64,000 nucleotides of DNA from Marinobacterium ramblicola (lineage in GTDB: Bacteria; Pseudomonadota; Gammaproteobacteria; Pseudomonadales; Balneatricaceae). Position numbers and translations under genes: made by a program. The first letter of the stretch is position 1; the number at the start of each line of letters is the position of its first letter. The stretch covers positions 1-64,000 of the forward strand of contig NZ_JAHREP010000010.1 of the NCBI RefSeq assembly GCF_019084545.1. The letters are read 5' to 3'. The notes below the pieces were generated by a model. The model was not told the DNA's origin and searched no databases. It saw only the letters and a program-made list of their open reading frames with translations. Shown here piece after piece: positions 8,915 to 19,215 of the stretch.

Positions 8915-9850
8915 CTAAAACCAGTCTTGTGGTAACGGCGCGGCCTCCCGGCCCATCAGAAGATCGGCCAATGCGACTATCGCCTCGTGCTGAAACAGCA
9001 CCGCCCGCCACTGAGACGGGATCGCGTGATAACCGTAAAACGTACCAGCAATCTGTCCGTAAATCGCGCCAGTTGTATCGGAATCTTCACCTAAATTGAC
9101 CGCGAGCAACATTCCTTCATAAAAAGTACGGCTTTTACCAAATGCCCACAGCGCGGCCTCCAAAGCCGAGACCACGTATCCCCGTCCACGAATCTGCGGC
9201 GGCTCCCGCCGCTGGAAGGTGCCCCCGGCGAGCTCGCGCAGCTCCCTGTGTTGGAGATCGCCACTACCACGGGCCAGGGCTAGAAACCCCTCCTCCTTGC
9301 TCCCGCCTTCACCCAACAACCGAATCACCCGTGCAAGCAATCTGTTCGCCTCCAGACAGCGAGGATCGCCGTGGGTCAACCGACAGTGTTCCACCGCCAG
9401 TCGTTCCGCCTGCTCAGGATCCCGATGACAATGGATCATCAGCGGAGCAAGGCGCATCAAAGCGCCGTTGCCGGCGGAGTCGAACGATTCCTTGCCGGCA
9501 AAGAGCTCGCCCTGCTTTTCAAACCGGAGCAGCGCCTGCCGGGTACGCGTACCGATGTCGAAACAGCGCCCGGTGGAGGAGAGATAACCCTCGCGGAACC
9601 ATCGCAGGAAGCGCTGCATATGGTCTTGCGGATCGAAGCCCCCTTGCAGATACAGGCTGACACCGGAACAGAGCGCCATGGAGGTATCGTCGGTCCAGTA
9701 GCCTTCCGGCAAACGGTGCGGACCGCCGGCGCGCATATCGACCACCGGTTCAAAGCTGCCCGGGTTCATGAACTCCACCGGCGCGCCCAGCGCATCGCCG
9801 ACCGCCAAGCCCACCAACATTCCTCGCAGCCGGTCCTGATCTGGATCCAT
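8915..9850 (-). CDS. ADP-ribosylglycohydrolase family protein
   Basis: 311 residues with the family's dinuclear metal motifs: LAVGDALGAPVEF near the N-terminus, TDDTSMAL (53-60) and LGEDSDTTGAIYGQIAG (253-269). The conserved Asp residues of both clusters are intact, so it should be active. Relatives remove ADP-ribose from Arg (DraG), Ser or small molecules; the substrate here is unknown. GGAGGT sits 5 bp before the ATG. No DraT-like transferase or nitrogenase genes are nearby, so a nitrogenase role is unlikely. Confidence 0.9.
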   Translation of the reverse strand: MDPDQDRLRGMLVGLAVGDALGAPVEFMNPGSFEPVVDMRAGGPHRLPEGYWTDDTSMALCSGVSLYLQGGFDPQDHMQRFLRWFREGYLSSTGRCFDIGTRTRQALLRFEKQGELFAGKESFDSAGNGALMRLAPLMIHCHRDPEQAERLAVEHCRLTHGDPRCLEANRLLARVIRLLGEGGSKEEGFLALARGSGDLQHRELRELAGGTFQRREPPQIRGRGYVVSALEAALWAFGKSRTFYEGMLLAVNLGEDSDTTGAIYGQIAGTFYGYHAIPSQWRAVLFQHEAIVALADLLMGREAAPLPQDWF

Positions 9851-9930
9851 TCATACCTCCATCATCCGTATAGTGCGCCAGCCTGACATCGCTCCGCCTT
9901 CACAGCGGCGGGTCAACGTGGAGGCCAGGC

Positions 9931-10083
9931 ATGAAAAACCCGGAGGCGCGCCACCGATTCCATCGGCAACCCCTGTGCATCATTGTCGTTTTATTGATCA
10001 CTCCCGAGAATAGCACTCCGTCAGCAGCAGAGGCATTAACACAACGTATCAGCTTAGGAATAGACACAAACGGTAATTTCTGA
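9931..10083 (+). CDS. Possible small secreted peptide, 50 residues
   Basis: A 50-codon frame with GGAGG 7 bp before ATG. A basic N-terminus precedes a hydrophobic run (LCIIVVLLI) and an Ala-rich stretch, then the frame stops after ISLGIDTNGNF. It has the shape of a signal peptide followed by a very short mature part, or of a decayed secreted-protein gene. Nothing else is visible in the 267 bp between the neighbouring minus-strand genes. Confidence 0.3.
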   Translation: MKNPEARHRFHRQPLCIIVVLLITPENSTPSAAEALTQRISLGIDTNGNF

Positions 10084-10117
10084 ACCTAATAGCATCGCTT
10101 GGCCCGGCAGGATTCTG

Positions 10118-10660
10118 TCACAGAGGGAAGTCCGATGTGCCTCTGGCGTCGCCTTGCGGCGCGAAGGCGAGATTTTGATCGACATCCAGATCAGCCAGCA
10201 TTCGCGCCAACACCAGGAAGGCCCGGGCCGTGCCCCGCACCAGGTTGATCAGCATCAAACCGAAGGCGTCGGGCTCCTGCTGATGCAACACCAGAAACTG
10301 GTCGGAGCTGATCTCGACTACCACCGAGGCCTCCTCGGCAATAGCGATGGAGGGCCGATCGCACAGTGCGATCATCGGGATGAAGCTCATATCATCGCCC
10401 GGTTCATGCCGGCGTGCGAACACCCGACCACCATCCTTTCGTGGCATGTAATTATTGATGACACCTTGCAGGACGATAAAGAAGGAGGCGGCCGGATCGC
10501 CACTGGTATAGAGCGTTTCGCCCGCCGCGAGGCTGATCAGCCGACCATCAAGCAACAGCCGGTGGACCACCCTTTCCGGCAGCGCACCGAACGCGGATAA
10601 CTCTTGAAAATAGGCGGTTCCCTGTGCCTGCCAGTACTCCCGGGCATCGATTACTTTCAT
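10118..10660 (-). CDS. Cyclic-nucleotide-binding domain protein without HTH
   Basis: 180 residues forming essentially one cNMP-binding beta-roll (about 20-140), seen in SLAAGETLYTSGDPAASFFIVLQG and the later GDDMSFIPMI-DRPSIAIAEEASVVVEIS. The phosphate-binding cassette is degenerate, so the ligand need not be cAMP. A C-terminal helix region contains no helix-turn-helix, so this is a stand-alone sensor or a partner protein rather than a Crp-type regulator. It is transcribed in the same direction as the sigma-54 activator 72 bp upstream and may be co-transcribed with it. Confidence 0.8.
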   Translation of the reverse strand: MKVIDAREYWQAQGTAYFQELSAFGALPERVVHRLLLDGRLISLAAGETLYTSGDPAASFFIVLQGVINNYMPRKDGGRVFARRHEPGDDMSFIPMIALCDRPSIAIAEEASVVVEISSDQFLVLHQQEPDAFGLMLINLVRGTARAFLVLARMLADLDVDQNLAFAPQGDARGTSDFPL

Positions 10661-10732
10661 CAGTAGTCCACACGACCTTGCCCATCTCAGGTTCAGTATA
10701 GCCAGCAGTGCAGCGTTGTAACGCCACGGTGA

Positions 10733-12193
10733 CTAAGCTTTCGCCGCATCGGGTTTCTCGCCACGCCCCAGTTTTTGATACAGCGCCGCACGGGAGATAC
10801 CGAGCAGTCTGGCCGCCTCGCTGCGATTCCCACCGGTCAGCTGTAACGCCTCCCGAATGGCACGTTGTTCGGCCTCTCTTAACCGCTCCTTCAAATTCAA
10901 CGACCCCGTGTGTCTCGGCTCCGTCATCGGCTGAGGCAGACCTGCAACTTTGCCGACCGCCAGCGGCTTGGACTCTGCGCTCAAACCGGGCAGCAGCACG
11001 CTCAGCGCACTGGCATCGACGTAGGCGCTGTTTTCATTCAGGATGCAAGCCCGCTCCAGCACGTTGTATAGCTCACGCACGTTCCCGGGCCAGCTATGAC
11101 AGGAGAGCAGCGCCAACCCTTCTCCGGTCAGCACCTTGGTGGTGACGCCAAGACGGGTGCAACACTCATCCAATATGCGCTCGCTCAACGCCTCAAGATC
11201 GCTCAGACGATCACGCAGTGCCGGCAGCTGGATCGGCATGGCACTGAGTCGGTAGTAAAGGTCGGCGCGGAACTCCCCGCTGTCCACCATCTCCAGCAGG
11301 TTACGACTGGTCGCCGCGACGATGCGCACATCGGTACGCTGCACCTCGTTGGAGCCGACACGCTCGAACTCCCGCTCCTGCAGCACGCGCAGCAGCTTGG
11401 CCTGCAGCGCCAGCGGCATATCGCCGATCTCATCAAGAAACAGCGTGCCATCGGCGGCGATCTCCAGCTTGCCGGGACGCCCCTCCTTTTTCGCGCCAGT
11501 AAACGCACCGGGCGCTACGCCAAAGAACTCGGCTTCGATCAGGGTTTCCGGGATCGCCGCCACGTTGATCGACACGAACGGCTTATCGGCCCTGGAGGAG
11601 AGGTCATGCAGGGCATGGGCGAACAGCTCCTTGCCGGTACCGGTTTCACCGGTGAGCAGCACCGAGACATCAAAACGCGCGGCCTGGCGGATCTGCTCCT
11701 TGACCAGGCGCATGGCGTCGCTCTGCCCGGCAACCTGAGACAGCTGATAGCGGGCGGTGCGGGAATCGCGAAAGCGGCTGGCGTTACGCACCTCGCGTTG
11801 CAGCAGGTTGTACTTCTCCAGCAGCGATTTCATGCCGGAGCGGCTGTCGGTGGCGACGAAACCGAACGCCCCCTCGATCTCGCCGGCCTCGTTGTGCAAC
11901 GGAATGACACTGACCAACACCCACTGGTTGCGTATCTGCAGCAGGTCCAGCAGTACCGGTTCCCCGGAGGCCAACACCTGGGGCACGTAACTGCCGGGGA
12001 TCACATCGGTGATGTGCTTGCCCAACGGCGGTTCCGCCAAACCGAGAAAGCGGCAGTAGTCATCACTGATCCAGTTGATGATGCCCTGACGATCCACGGC
12101 GATGGTGTCCTGATAAAAGGTTTCAAATGCGCGCTGCAGATAGGAGAAAAAGCGTTCGCGTACCGCTTTCGAAATATGACCGGTCATCGGCAT
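10733..12193 (-). CDS. Sigma-54-dependent activator of ketone-body catabolism (HbcR-like)
   Basis: 486 residues: PAS sensor (about 15-115), AAA+ domain with Walker A GETGTGKE (182-189), the RpoN-contacting GAFTGA loop (229-234) and Walker B LFLDEIGD (251-258), and a C-terminal Fis-type HTH (about 440-475, GGNRSEAARLLGISRAALYQKL). There is no receiver domain, so it responds to a ligand or partner through PAS rather than by phosphorylation. It is divergent from acetoacetate-CoA ligase, 3-hydroxybutyrate dehydrogenase and a TRAP transporter. The arrangement matches the known P. aeruginosa RpoN-dependent activator of 3-hydroxybutyrate use (HbcR). Operators in the shared gap suggest autoregulation. 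Confidence 0.9.
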   Translation of the reverse strand: MPMTGHISKAVRERFFSYLQRAFETFYQDTIAVDRQGIINWISDDYCRFLGLAEPPLGKHITDVIPGSYVPQVLASGEPVLLDLLQIRNQWVLVSVIPLHNEAGEIEGAFGFVATDSRSGMKSLLEKYNLLQREVRNASRFRDSRTARYQLSQVAGQSDAMRLVKEQIRQAARFDVSVLLTGETGTGKELFAHALHDLSSRADKPFVSINVAAIPETLIEAEFFGVAPGAFTGAKKEGRPGKLEIAADGTLFLDEIGDMPLALQAKLLRVLQEREFERVGSNEVQRTDVRIVAATSRNLLEMVDSGEFRADLYYRLSAMPIQLPALRDRLSDLEALSERILDECCTRLGVTTKVLTGEGLALLSCHSWPGNVRELYNVLERACILNENSAYVDASALSVLLPGLSAESKPLAVGKVAGLPQPMTEPRHTGSLNLKERLREAEQRAIREALQLTGGNRSEAARLLGISRAALYQKLGRGEKPDAAKA

Positions 12194-12207
12194 TGAAACT
12201 ACTCAAC

Positions 12208-12269
12208 TGTCTATTTTATTGGACATTACTCGTCTACAAATATAGACACACTGTCCATTAAAATATACA
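12208..12269. promoter_or_regulatory. Three tandem 18-bp palindromes (enhancer sites)
   Basis: Three sites share the outline YGTCYA-N6-TRGACA: 12208-12225 (TGTCTATTTTATTGGACA), 12231-12248 (CGTCTACAAATATAGACA) and 12252-12269 (TGTCCATTAAAATATACA, right arm one base off). Their centres are 23 and 21 bp apart, about two helical turns, so a dimer on each would lie on one face of the DNA. The array lies about 80-140 bp upstream of the sigma-54 promoter, the usual enhancer distance, and close to the start of the activator gene. That would allow both activation of the operon and autoregulation. Confidence 0.72.
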
Positions 12270-12333
12270 TGCAACCTTTCACAGCTCCGCTAAAAAATCG
12301 ACTAAATCAATAAAAAACAATGAATTAAAAATA

Positions 12334-12350
12334 TTGGCAAGAAATCTGCC
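12334..12350 (+). promoter_or_regulatory. Sigma-54 (-24/-12) promoter
   Basis: TTGGCAAGAAATCTGCC carries GG (12336-12337) and GC (12348-12349) separated by exactly 10 bp, close to the RpoN consensus TTGGCAC-N5-TTGC. It points toward acetoacetate-CoA ligase, leaving a leader of roughly 170 nt. It matches the RpoN-type activator encoded divergently. Confidence 0.75.
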
Positions 12351-12530
12351 GTATATGAACTATACCTAAGGGGCCGACGCAAGGCGCGATGATACCCCGG
12401 AACGATTGATCGCCGCTCCTGCGCATGAGCGCTATGGATGGCGTAAATGCCGCTTTTGCAGGAGCAAAAAGCGGCCCATGCGCCCGCGGCATACCGCACA
12501 TTCTGTACATAACAATAACAAGGGTTCGAC

Positions 12531-14480
<1,950 letters not shown>

Positions 14481-14547
14481 GCTCTCCAACCAGGAGCAGG
14501 TTCAGTCTCGACCGCACAACAAGAAACGAGGATAGAGGATATAAGCG

Positions 14548-15330
14548 ATGAGTGTTCGCAAACTGGCACTGGTCACCGGTTCGACCAGCGGGATAGGTCT
14601 TGCCATAGCCGAGGTGTTCGCCAAGCACGGGATCGAGGTGATCCTGCACGGACTGGAGTCGATCGCCGAGGGCGAAGAGCTCACTGAGCGCTTCGAGCGC
14701 GATTACGGCGTGCGCCCCCACTACTATCAATGCGATGTCAGTCAGCCCGACGAAATCGACAGGATGATCGCGCGCATCGAGTCCGAAGTGGGACAGATCA
14801 CCGTACTGGTCAACAATGCCGGCATCCAGTATACCGCACCGGTGCAGGAGTTCCCGCCGGAGAAGTGGGACAAGATCATCGCTATCAACCTCAGTGCCGC
14901 CTTTCACGCCATGCGCCTGGCACTGCCCGGCATGCAGGCACAAGGTTGGGGCCGGATCATCAACATATCTTCGGTGCACGGTCTGGTCGCCTCGACCCAT
15001 AAAGCAGCCTACTGTGCCGCCAAGCACGGCCTGGTCGGACTGACCCGCGTCACCGCGCTGGAAACCGCCACCCAGGGGATCACCGCCAACTGCATCTGCC
15101 CGGGCTGGACCGACACGCCGTTGCTGAACGACCAGTTGATGGAGTTCGCCCGCGAGCACAACACCAGTTTCGATGAGGCCAAGCAGGGCCTGATCAGCGC
15201 CAAGGCGCCCTATCCCGACTTCGTTGCCCCCAGCGAAATCGGCGAACTGGCGCTATTTCTCTGCTCCGACGCCGCCAGGGCGATCACGGGCACCGCAATG
15301 CCAATCGATGGAGGATGGACCGCACACTGA
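14548..15330 (+). CDS. bdhA: D-3-hydroxybutyrate dehydrogenase
   Basis: 260-residue classical SDR. Cofactor motif GSTSGIG (11-17), NNAGIQ (89-94), catalytic Ser in INISSVHG, YCAAK for the Tyr/Lys pair, and PGWTDTPLL, a close variant of the BDH GWV-TPL motif. It oxidises D-3-hydroxybutyrate to acetoacetate with NAD+ in the cytoplasm, directly supplying the upstream ligase. GAGGAT lies upstream of the ATG, 67 bp after the previous stop. Confidence 0.95.
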   Translation: MSVRKLALVTGSTSGIGLAIAEVFAKHGIEVILHGLESIAEGEELTERFERDYGVRPHYYQCDVSQPDEIDRMIARIESEVGQITVLVNNAGIQYTAPVQEFPPEKWDKIIAINLSAAFHAMRLALPGMQAQGWGRIINISSVHGLVASTHKAAYCAAKHGLVGLTRVTALETATQGITANCICPGWTDTPLLNDQLMEFAREHNTSFDEAKQGLISAKAPYPDFVAPSEIGELALFLCSDAARAITGTAMPIDGGWTAH

Positions 15331-15401
15331 GATCTAGCAGCAACGCACAAACGAGAACGACCAAGGAACTTGAACGGCTAAAAAATAAAAGGGTTAAACC
15401 G

Positions 15402-16463
15402 ATGAAAAAAGTACTTCAAGCAACAGCACTGACCGTAACCATCGCTACCTCCACCAGCGCCATGGCGGAGTTCGACCGGGTACGCTGGCAGGTGCCGATG
15501 GGCTTCCCCTCCACCCTGACCGCGCTGGGCGATACCATGCCAGAAGTGGCCAAGATGGTAAGCGATATCTCAGGCGGTCGCGTGACCCTGCAGACCTTCG
15601 AACCGGGCAAACTGATCCCCTCTCTGGGGGTATTCGAAAACGTCAGCAACGGCAACCTACCCGCCGGTTACTCCTGGATGGGTTACGAGTGGGGCCAGAT
15701 CCCGGCCTCGGCGCTGTTCGGTGCCACGCCGTTCGGTCTGGAATCCCAGGAGTTCCTCGCCTGGATGTATCACCACGACGGTGACAAGCTGCTCAAGGAG
15801 CTGTTCCAGCCCTACAACGTCTACCCGATCCTGTGCGGCACCATCAGTCCCGAGGCAGCCGGTTGGTTCCGCGAAGAGATGGACAGCCTGGATAAGTTCA
15901 AGGGGCTGAAGTTCCGCGCCGCCGGCGTCGGCGGCGAGATCATGTCCGAGTTTGGCATGTCGGTGACTCTGCTGCCGGGCGGCGAGCTGTACCAGGCGCT
16001 GGAAACCGGCGTGCTCGACGCCACCGAGTTCTCCATGCCGACAGTGGACGAGCAGCTCGGCTTCTATCAGGTCGCCAAGCACTACTACCTGCCGGGTTGG
16101 CACCAGCCCTCCACCAACCAGTTCCTCTACATCAACCTGGATGAATGGAAAAAGCTGAACGGCGAAACCCAGGCCCTGATCGAAACCAGTTGCAAGGCGG
16201 CCAACACCATCGCGTTGGCCAAGGCGGAAGCGCTGCAGGGGGCGGTACTCAAGCGGTTCAAGGAGAACGGCGTACAACTGCACCAGTACAGCCCGGAGAT
16301 CCTGAACGCGTTTGAGGAGGCCACCGATCGGGTGATGAAGCGTCGCTCAGAATCTGACCCCATGTTCGCCAAGGTCTACGACTCGATGAAGGCGTTCCAG
16401 GCCGAACATGCCGCGTGGAAGAAGTACGGCTACCTGCCGCGCGACTGGGGCATGGACGAGTAA
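15402..16463 (+). CDS. TRAP transporter substrate-binding protein (DctP type)
   Basis: 353 residues from ATG 15402; the frame is open further upstream but only this start gives a proper signal peptide (MKKVLQATALTVTIATSTSAMA). The mature part has the DctP fold. It resembles the oxo-acid (TakP-like) subgroup, with FRAAGVGGE carrying the ligand Arg and the pairing segment TEFSMPTVDEQLGF. In the periplasm it delivers a carboxylate to the DctQM permease. The operon context suggests D-3-hydroxybutyrate or acetoacetate as ligand, which is inference. Confidence 0.92.
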   Translation: MKKVLQATALTVTIATSTSAMAEFDRVRWQVPMGFPSTLTALGDTMPEVAKMVSDISGGRVTLQTFEPGKLIPSLGVFENVSNGNLPAGYSWMGYEWGQIPASALFGATPFGLESQEFLAWMYHHDGDKLLKELFQPYNVYPILCGTISPEAAGWFREEMDSLDKFKGLKFRAAGVGGEIMSEFGMSVTLLPGGELYQALETGVLDATEFSMPTVDEQLGFYQVAKHYYLPGWHQPSTNQFLYINLDEWKKLNGETQALIETSCKAANTIALAKAEALQGAVLKRFKENGVQLHQYSPEILNAFEEATDRVMKRRSESDPMFAKVYDSMKAFQAEHAAWKKYGYLPRDWGMDE

Positions 16464-16495
16464 CAATACATCCACCGGATTAACGGATATTCACC

Positions 16496-17092
16496 ATGGC
16501 TGAATATAACGTAGATCTGGACCGGATCGAGGAGGCGGTCGCCCACCGGGCGACCGTTTACCCTCGCACCGCGGTCTCCGATCTGTTCGAGGGTATCGTC
16601 GAGTTCTTCGGCAAATACTCCTCCTTTATCTGGGTGGTGCTGATGCTGCTGATCGTCGGCAACGTCTTGCTGCGCTATGTGCTCGGCACCAACTTCGTGG
16701 CCCTTGAAGAGCTGCAGTGGCACCTGTTCGCAATCGGTTTCATGCTCGCCCTCTCCTACTGCATCGTGCATGACGATCATGTCCGTGTCGATGTAGTGGC
16801 GGAGAACCTGAGCTGGCGCAAGCGCGCGGTGATCGAGCTGCTCGGCATCTCGCTGTTCTTTCTGCCCTTCTGCGGCTTTGTCCTGACCTACGCCTGGCCG
16901 TTCGTCGAGCGCGCCTACCAAATTGGCGAAGTATCGGCAGCCCCAGGCGGCCTGCCGGCCCGCTGGCTGATCAAGTCGGTGATTCTGTTCGCCTTCGGAC
17001 TGATGATTCTGGCGGCGATTGCACGCCTGATAAGAGTTCTGTCTTTCCTGAGTGGCTGGCCGCGCCCCCGGCCGGATAAAAGTGCCGACTAA
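16496..17092 (+). CDS. TRAP transporter small permease (DctQ type)
   Basis: 198 residues with four hydrophobic segments (roughly 42-62, 72-92, 112-135, 158-182) and the DctQ signature VLLRYVLGTNFVALEELQWHLF. An unusually long hydrophilic N-terminus (about 35 residues) precedes the first helix. It forms the inner-membrane complex with the downstream large subunit and couples sodium-driven uptake to the binding protein at 15402. Confidence 0.92.
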   Translation: MAEYNVDLDRIEEAVAHRATVYPRTAVSDLFEGIVEFFGKYSSFIWVVLMLLIVGNVLLRYVLGTNFVALEELQWHLFAIGFMLALSYCIVHDDHVRVDVVAENLSWRKRAVIELLGISLFFLPFCGFVLTYAWPFVERAYQIGEVSAAPGGLPARWLIKSVILFAFGLMILAAIARLIRVLSFLSGWPRPRPDKSAD

Positions 17093-17162
17093 CGGACGAC
17101 AATAACAACCGAATCGGAGCGGGAGCGCTCCCGGTTCATGCTGCAGTGAGGTGGATTGCGTA

Positions 17163-18527
17163 ATGGCAACCTACGAATTGATCGTAATCGCGATGCTGGT
17201 CAGCTTTATCCTGCTGATCTTCACCGGCTTCCCGGTGGCCTGGGTATTGGCCGGCGTGTCGGTGGTGTTCAGCGTATTCTCGGTAATCGCCAGCCAATAT
17301 TTTGATGTGGATACCTACTTCCTGACCGACTGGCGTATCTTCGGTGTCATCGTGCAACGGATCTACGCGCAGATGTCGAACTGGGTACTGGTCGCCCTGC
17401 CGATGTTCATCTTCATGGGCTTGATGCTCGATCGCTCAGGCGTGGCGGAAAAGCTGATGAGGAACTTCGTCAACCTGTTCGGACGCTTCCGCGGTGGCCT
17501 TGGCGTGGCGGTGGTCCTGATCGGCATTCTGCTCGCGGCATCCACCGGCATCGTGGGCGCTTCGGTGGTGCTGCTCGCCATGCTGTCGCTGCCCGCGATG
17601 TTGGAGCAGAAGTACTCGAAATCCTTTGCCTGCGGCATCGTCGCCTCGTCCGGCACCCTGGGGATCCTGATTCCCCCCAGCATCATGCTGATCATCATGG
17701 CCGACCAGCTGTCGCTGGCCGTCGGCGACCTGTTCATGGGTGCGCTGATCCCGGGCGTCATGCTGGGCCTGATGTATATGGTCTATGTGGTGGTGATCTC
17801 GATGCTGGTGCCGTCGCTGAGCAGTCCACCCAAGGATCTGCCGCCAATCACCACCCAGATGGTGATCGATACGCTGAAAGCGGTGGTGCCCTCGCTGGGG
17901 TTGATTCTCGCCGTACTCGGCTCGATCTTCTTCGGTATTGCAACGCCCACCGAAGCCGCCGGGGTCGGCGCATTGGGCGCGACGCTACTGGCCTGGATGA
18001 ACGGCAACCTGAACGCCGCGGTGCTGAAGGATGTCAGCATGAAAACCAGCCTGACCACGGCCTTCGTGTTCGGCATCTTCCTCGGCGCCACATCCTTTGC
18101 CGTGGTACTGCGCTCGCTAGGAGGCGATGAGTTCATCGGCAGCCTGCTGCACTCTATTCCGCTGTCACCGGGCGGCATCGTGGTGGTGATCCTGCTGATC
18201 GCCTTTATCGCCGGGTTCTTCCTCGACTGGCTCGAGATCAGCCTGATCCTGCTGCCGCTGGTGGGACCGGTCGTTTCGGCGCTGGGATTCGATCTGACCT
18301 GGTTCGTGGTGCTGTTCGCGCTAGCGCTGCAGACCTCTTTCCTAACCCCGCCGGTAGGCTTCTCACTGTTCTATCTGAAAGGAGTAGCGCCGCCGGAGAT
18401 CCGTACGGTAGATATCTACAAGGGAGTGATTCCGTTCATCCTGATCCAGCTGACCGCCGTAGCCCTGGTGTTCTGGTGGGAGGATCTGGTGCTCTGGTTG
18501 CCCGCCGTACGCTACGGCACCGGTTGA
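17163..18527 (+). CDS. TRAP transporter large permease (DctM type)
   Basis: 454 residues from ATG 17163, preceded by GAGGTG; an in-frame GTG at 17151 is less likely. About 12 hydrophobic segments, including the DctM repeats around GILIPPSIMLIIMADQ and ATPTEAAGVGALGATLLAW. Between the repeats there is an insertion around 225-250 with a proline-rich cytoplasmic loop (SSPPKDLPP), which makes it longer than the usual ~430 residues. Last gene of the ketone-body operon; a terminator follows after 39 bp. Confidence 0.93.
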   Translation: MATYELIVIAMLVSFILLIFTGFPVAWVLAGVSVVFSVFSVIASQYFDVDTYFLTDWRIFGVIVQRIYAQMSNWVLVALPMFIFMGLMLDRSGVAEKLMRNFVNLFGRFRGGLGVAVVLIGILLAASTGIVGASVVLLAMLSLPAMLEQKYSKSFACGIVASSGTLGILIPPSIMLIIMADQLSLAVGDLFMGALIPGVMLGLMYMVYVVVISMLVPSLSSPPKDLPPITTQMVIDTLKAVVPSLGLILAVLGSIFFGIATPTEAAGVGALGATLLAWMNGNLNAAVLKDVSMKTSLTTAFVFGIFLGATSFAVVLRSLGGDEFIGSLLHSIPLSPGGIVVVILLIAFIAGFFLDWLEISLILLPLVGPVVSALGFDLTWFVVLFALALQTSFLTPPVGFSLFYLKGVAPPEIRTVDIYKGVIPFILIQLTAVALVFWWEDLVLWLPAVRYGTG

Positions 18528-18565
18528 TATGCGGATACCGAACTGACGTCACCTCTCGCACCCTT

Positions 18566-18604
18566 GACGGGCAGCCCCTTTCGGGACCCGCCCGTCTTTT
18601 TTTG
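18566..18604 (+). terminator. Rho-independent terminator of the ketone-body operon
   Basis: GACGGGC (18566-18572) pairs with GCCCGTC (18590-18596), with an extra inner CCC/GGG pairing in the loop, followed by a run of seven or more T. Oriented for the plus-strand operon ending at 18527. Confidence 0.9.
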
Positions 18605-18615
18605 GGTGAGAATCA

Positions 18616-18876
18616 CTACATGGAGACGGAGTCCAGCAACATCCTCATCGCTTGCGCCAGGCTCTTCTCCGCATCCTGATGCTTGCCGGCTTCATGCAGT
18701 TTCATCCCCTCGTCGCGCAGCGCTTGCACCTGAGCTTTTACCTCATCGCTCAGCGCCATCTTGGTTAGCGCAGCGTCGATCGACTTGGCGTCCATCGGAC
18801 AGTGGCTGGCGAGAGCAGGCGACGACAACACCACTGCACACACTGCGGTAGCCAGAGTCGTTTTCAAATTAAACAT
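18616..18876 (-). CDS. Small periplasmic protein of unknown function
   Basis: 86 residues from ATG 18876 (an in-frame upstream ATG at 18891 would add five). A clear signal peptide, MFNLKTTLATAVCAVVLSSPALA, is followed by a mature ~63-residue helical domain rich in Asp, Glu, Lys and Ala with one Cys-Pro near its start (SHCPMDAKSIDAALTKM). The HEAGKHQDAEKSLAQAMRML stretch resembles a single TPR-like helix pair. No enzymatic motif. It converges on the TRAP operon terminator. Confidence 0.75.
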   Translation of the reverse strand: MFNLKTTLATAVCAVVLSSPALASHCPMDAKSIDAALTKMALSDEVKAQVQALRDEGMKLHEAGKHQDAEKSLAQAMRMLLDSVSM

Positions 18877-19215
18877 AGCGGTAGCCCTCAATACAGTGGA
18901 TCTGTTGGATTACAGCCTGAGTATAGCCGCCCTCAGCCGTTACGCTGTCGGGTGACGAAGGGCGGCGAATATTTGACCGAAAATGTCACGCTCCACAAAC
19001 GCCAAACCTCCGCACAAATCCAAGTGAAACGGGCCTGACCACACCATTGCCATTTTTTGCCAGCAAAACTGGCAGCTTTTGTCATTGGCGACTCCCGGCC
19101 CATCGACCATGCTTAACCCAAGGAGCACAGCACTCAAGCCGTGCGCTGCGCCCTGCGCAGATTGCCAGTCGATAGCCCCGTATATAGCCCTACATAACGA
19201 CAAGAGGGACGAGTC
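18877..19215. other. Divergent regulatory gap with an inverted repeat
   Basis: This 339-bp gap separates the small periplasmic gene from the acyl-CoA dehydrogenase operon. It contains TGCCAG-CAAAA-CTGGCA (19058-19074), a perfect 6-bp inverted repeat that could be an operator for the fatty-acid operon. I found no clear -10/-35 or sigma-54 element and no small gene. Confidence 0.4.
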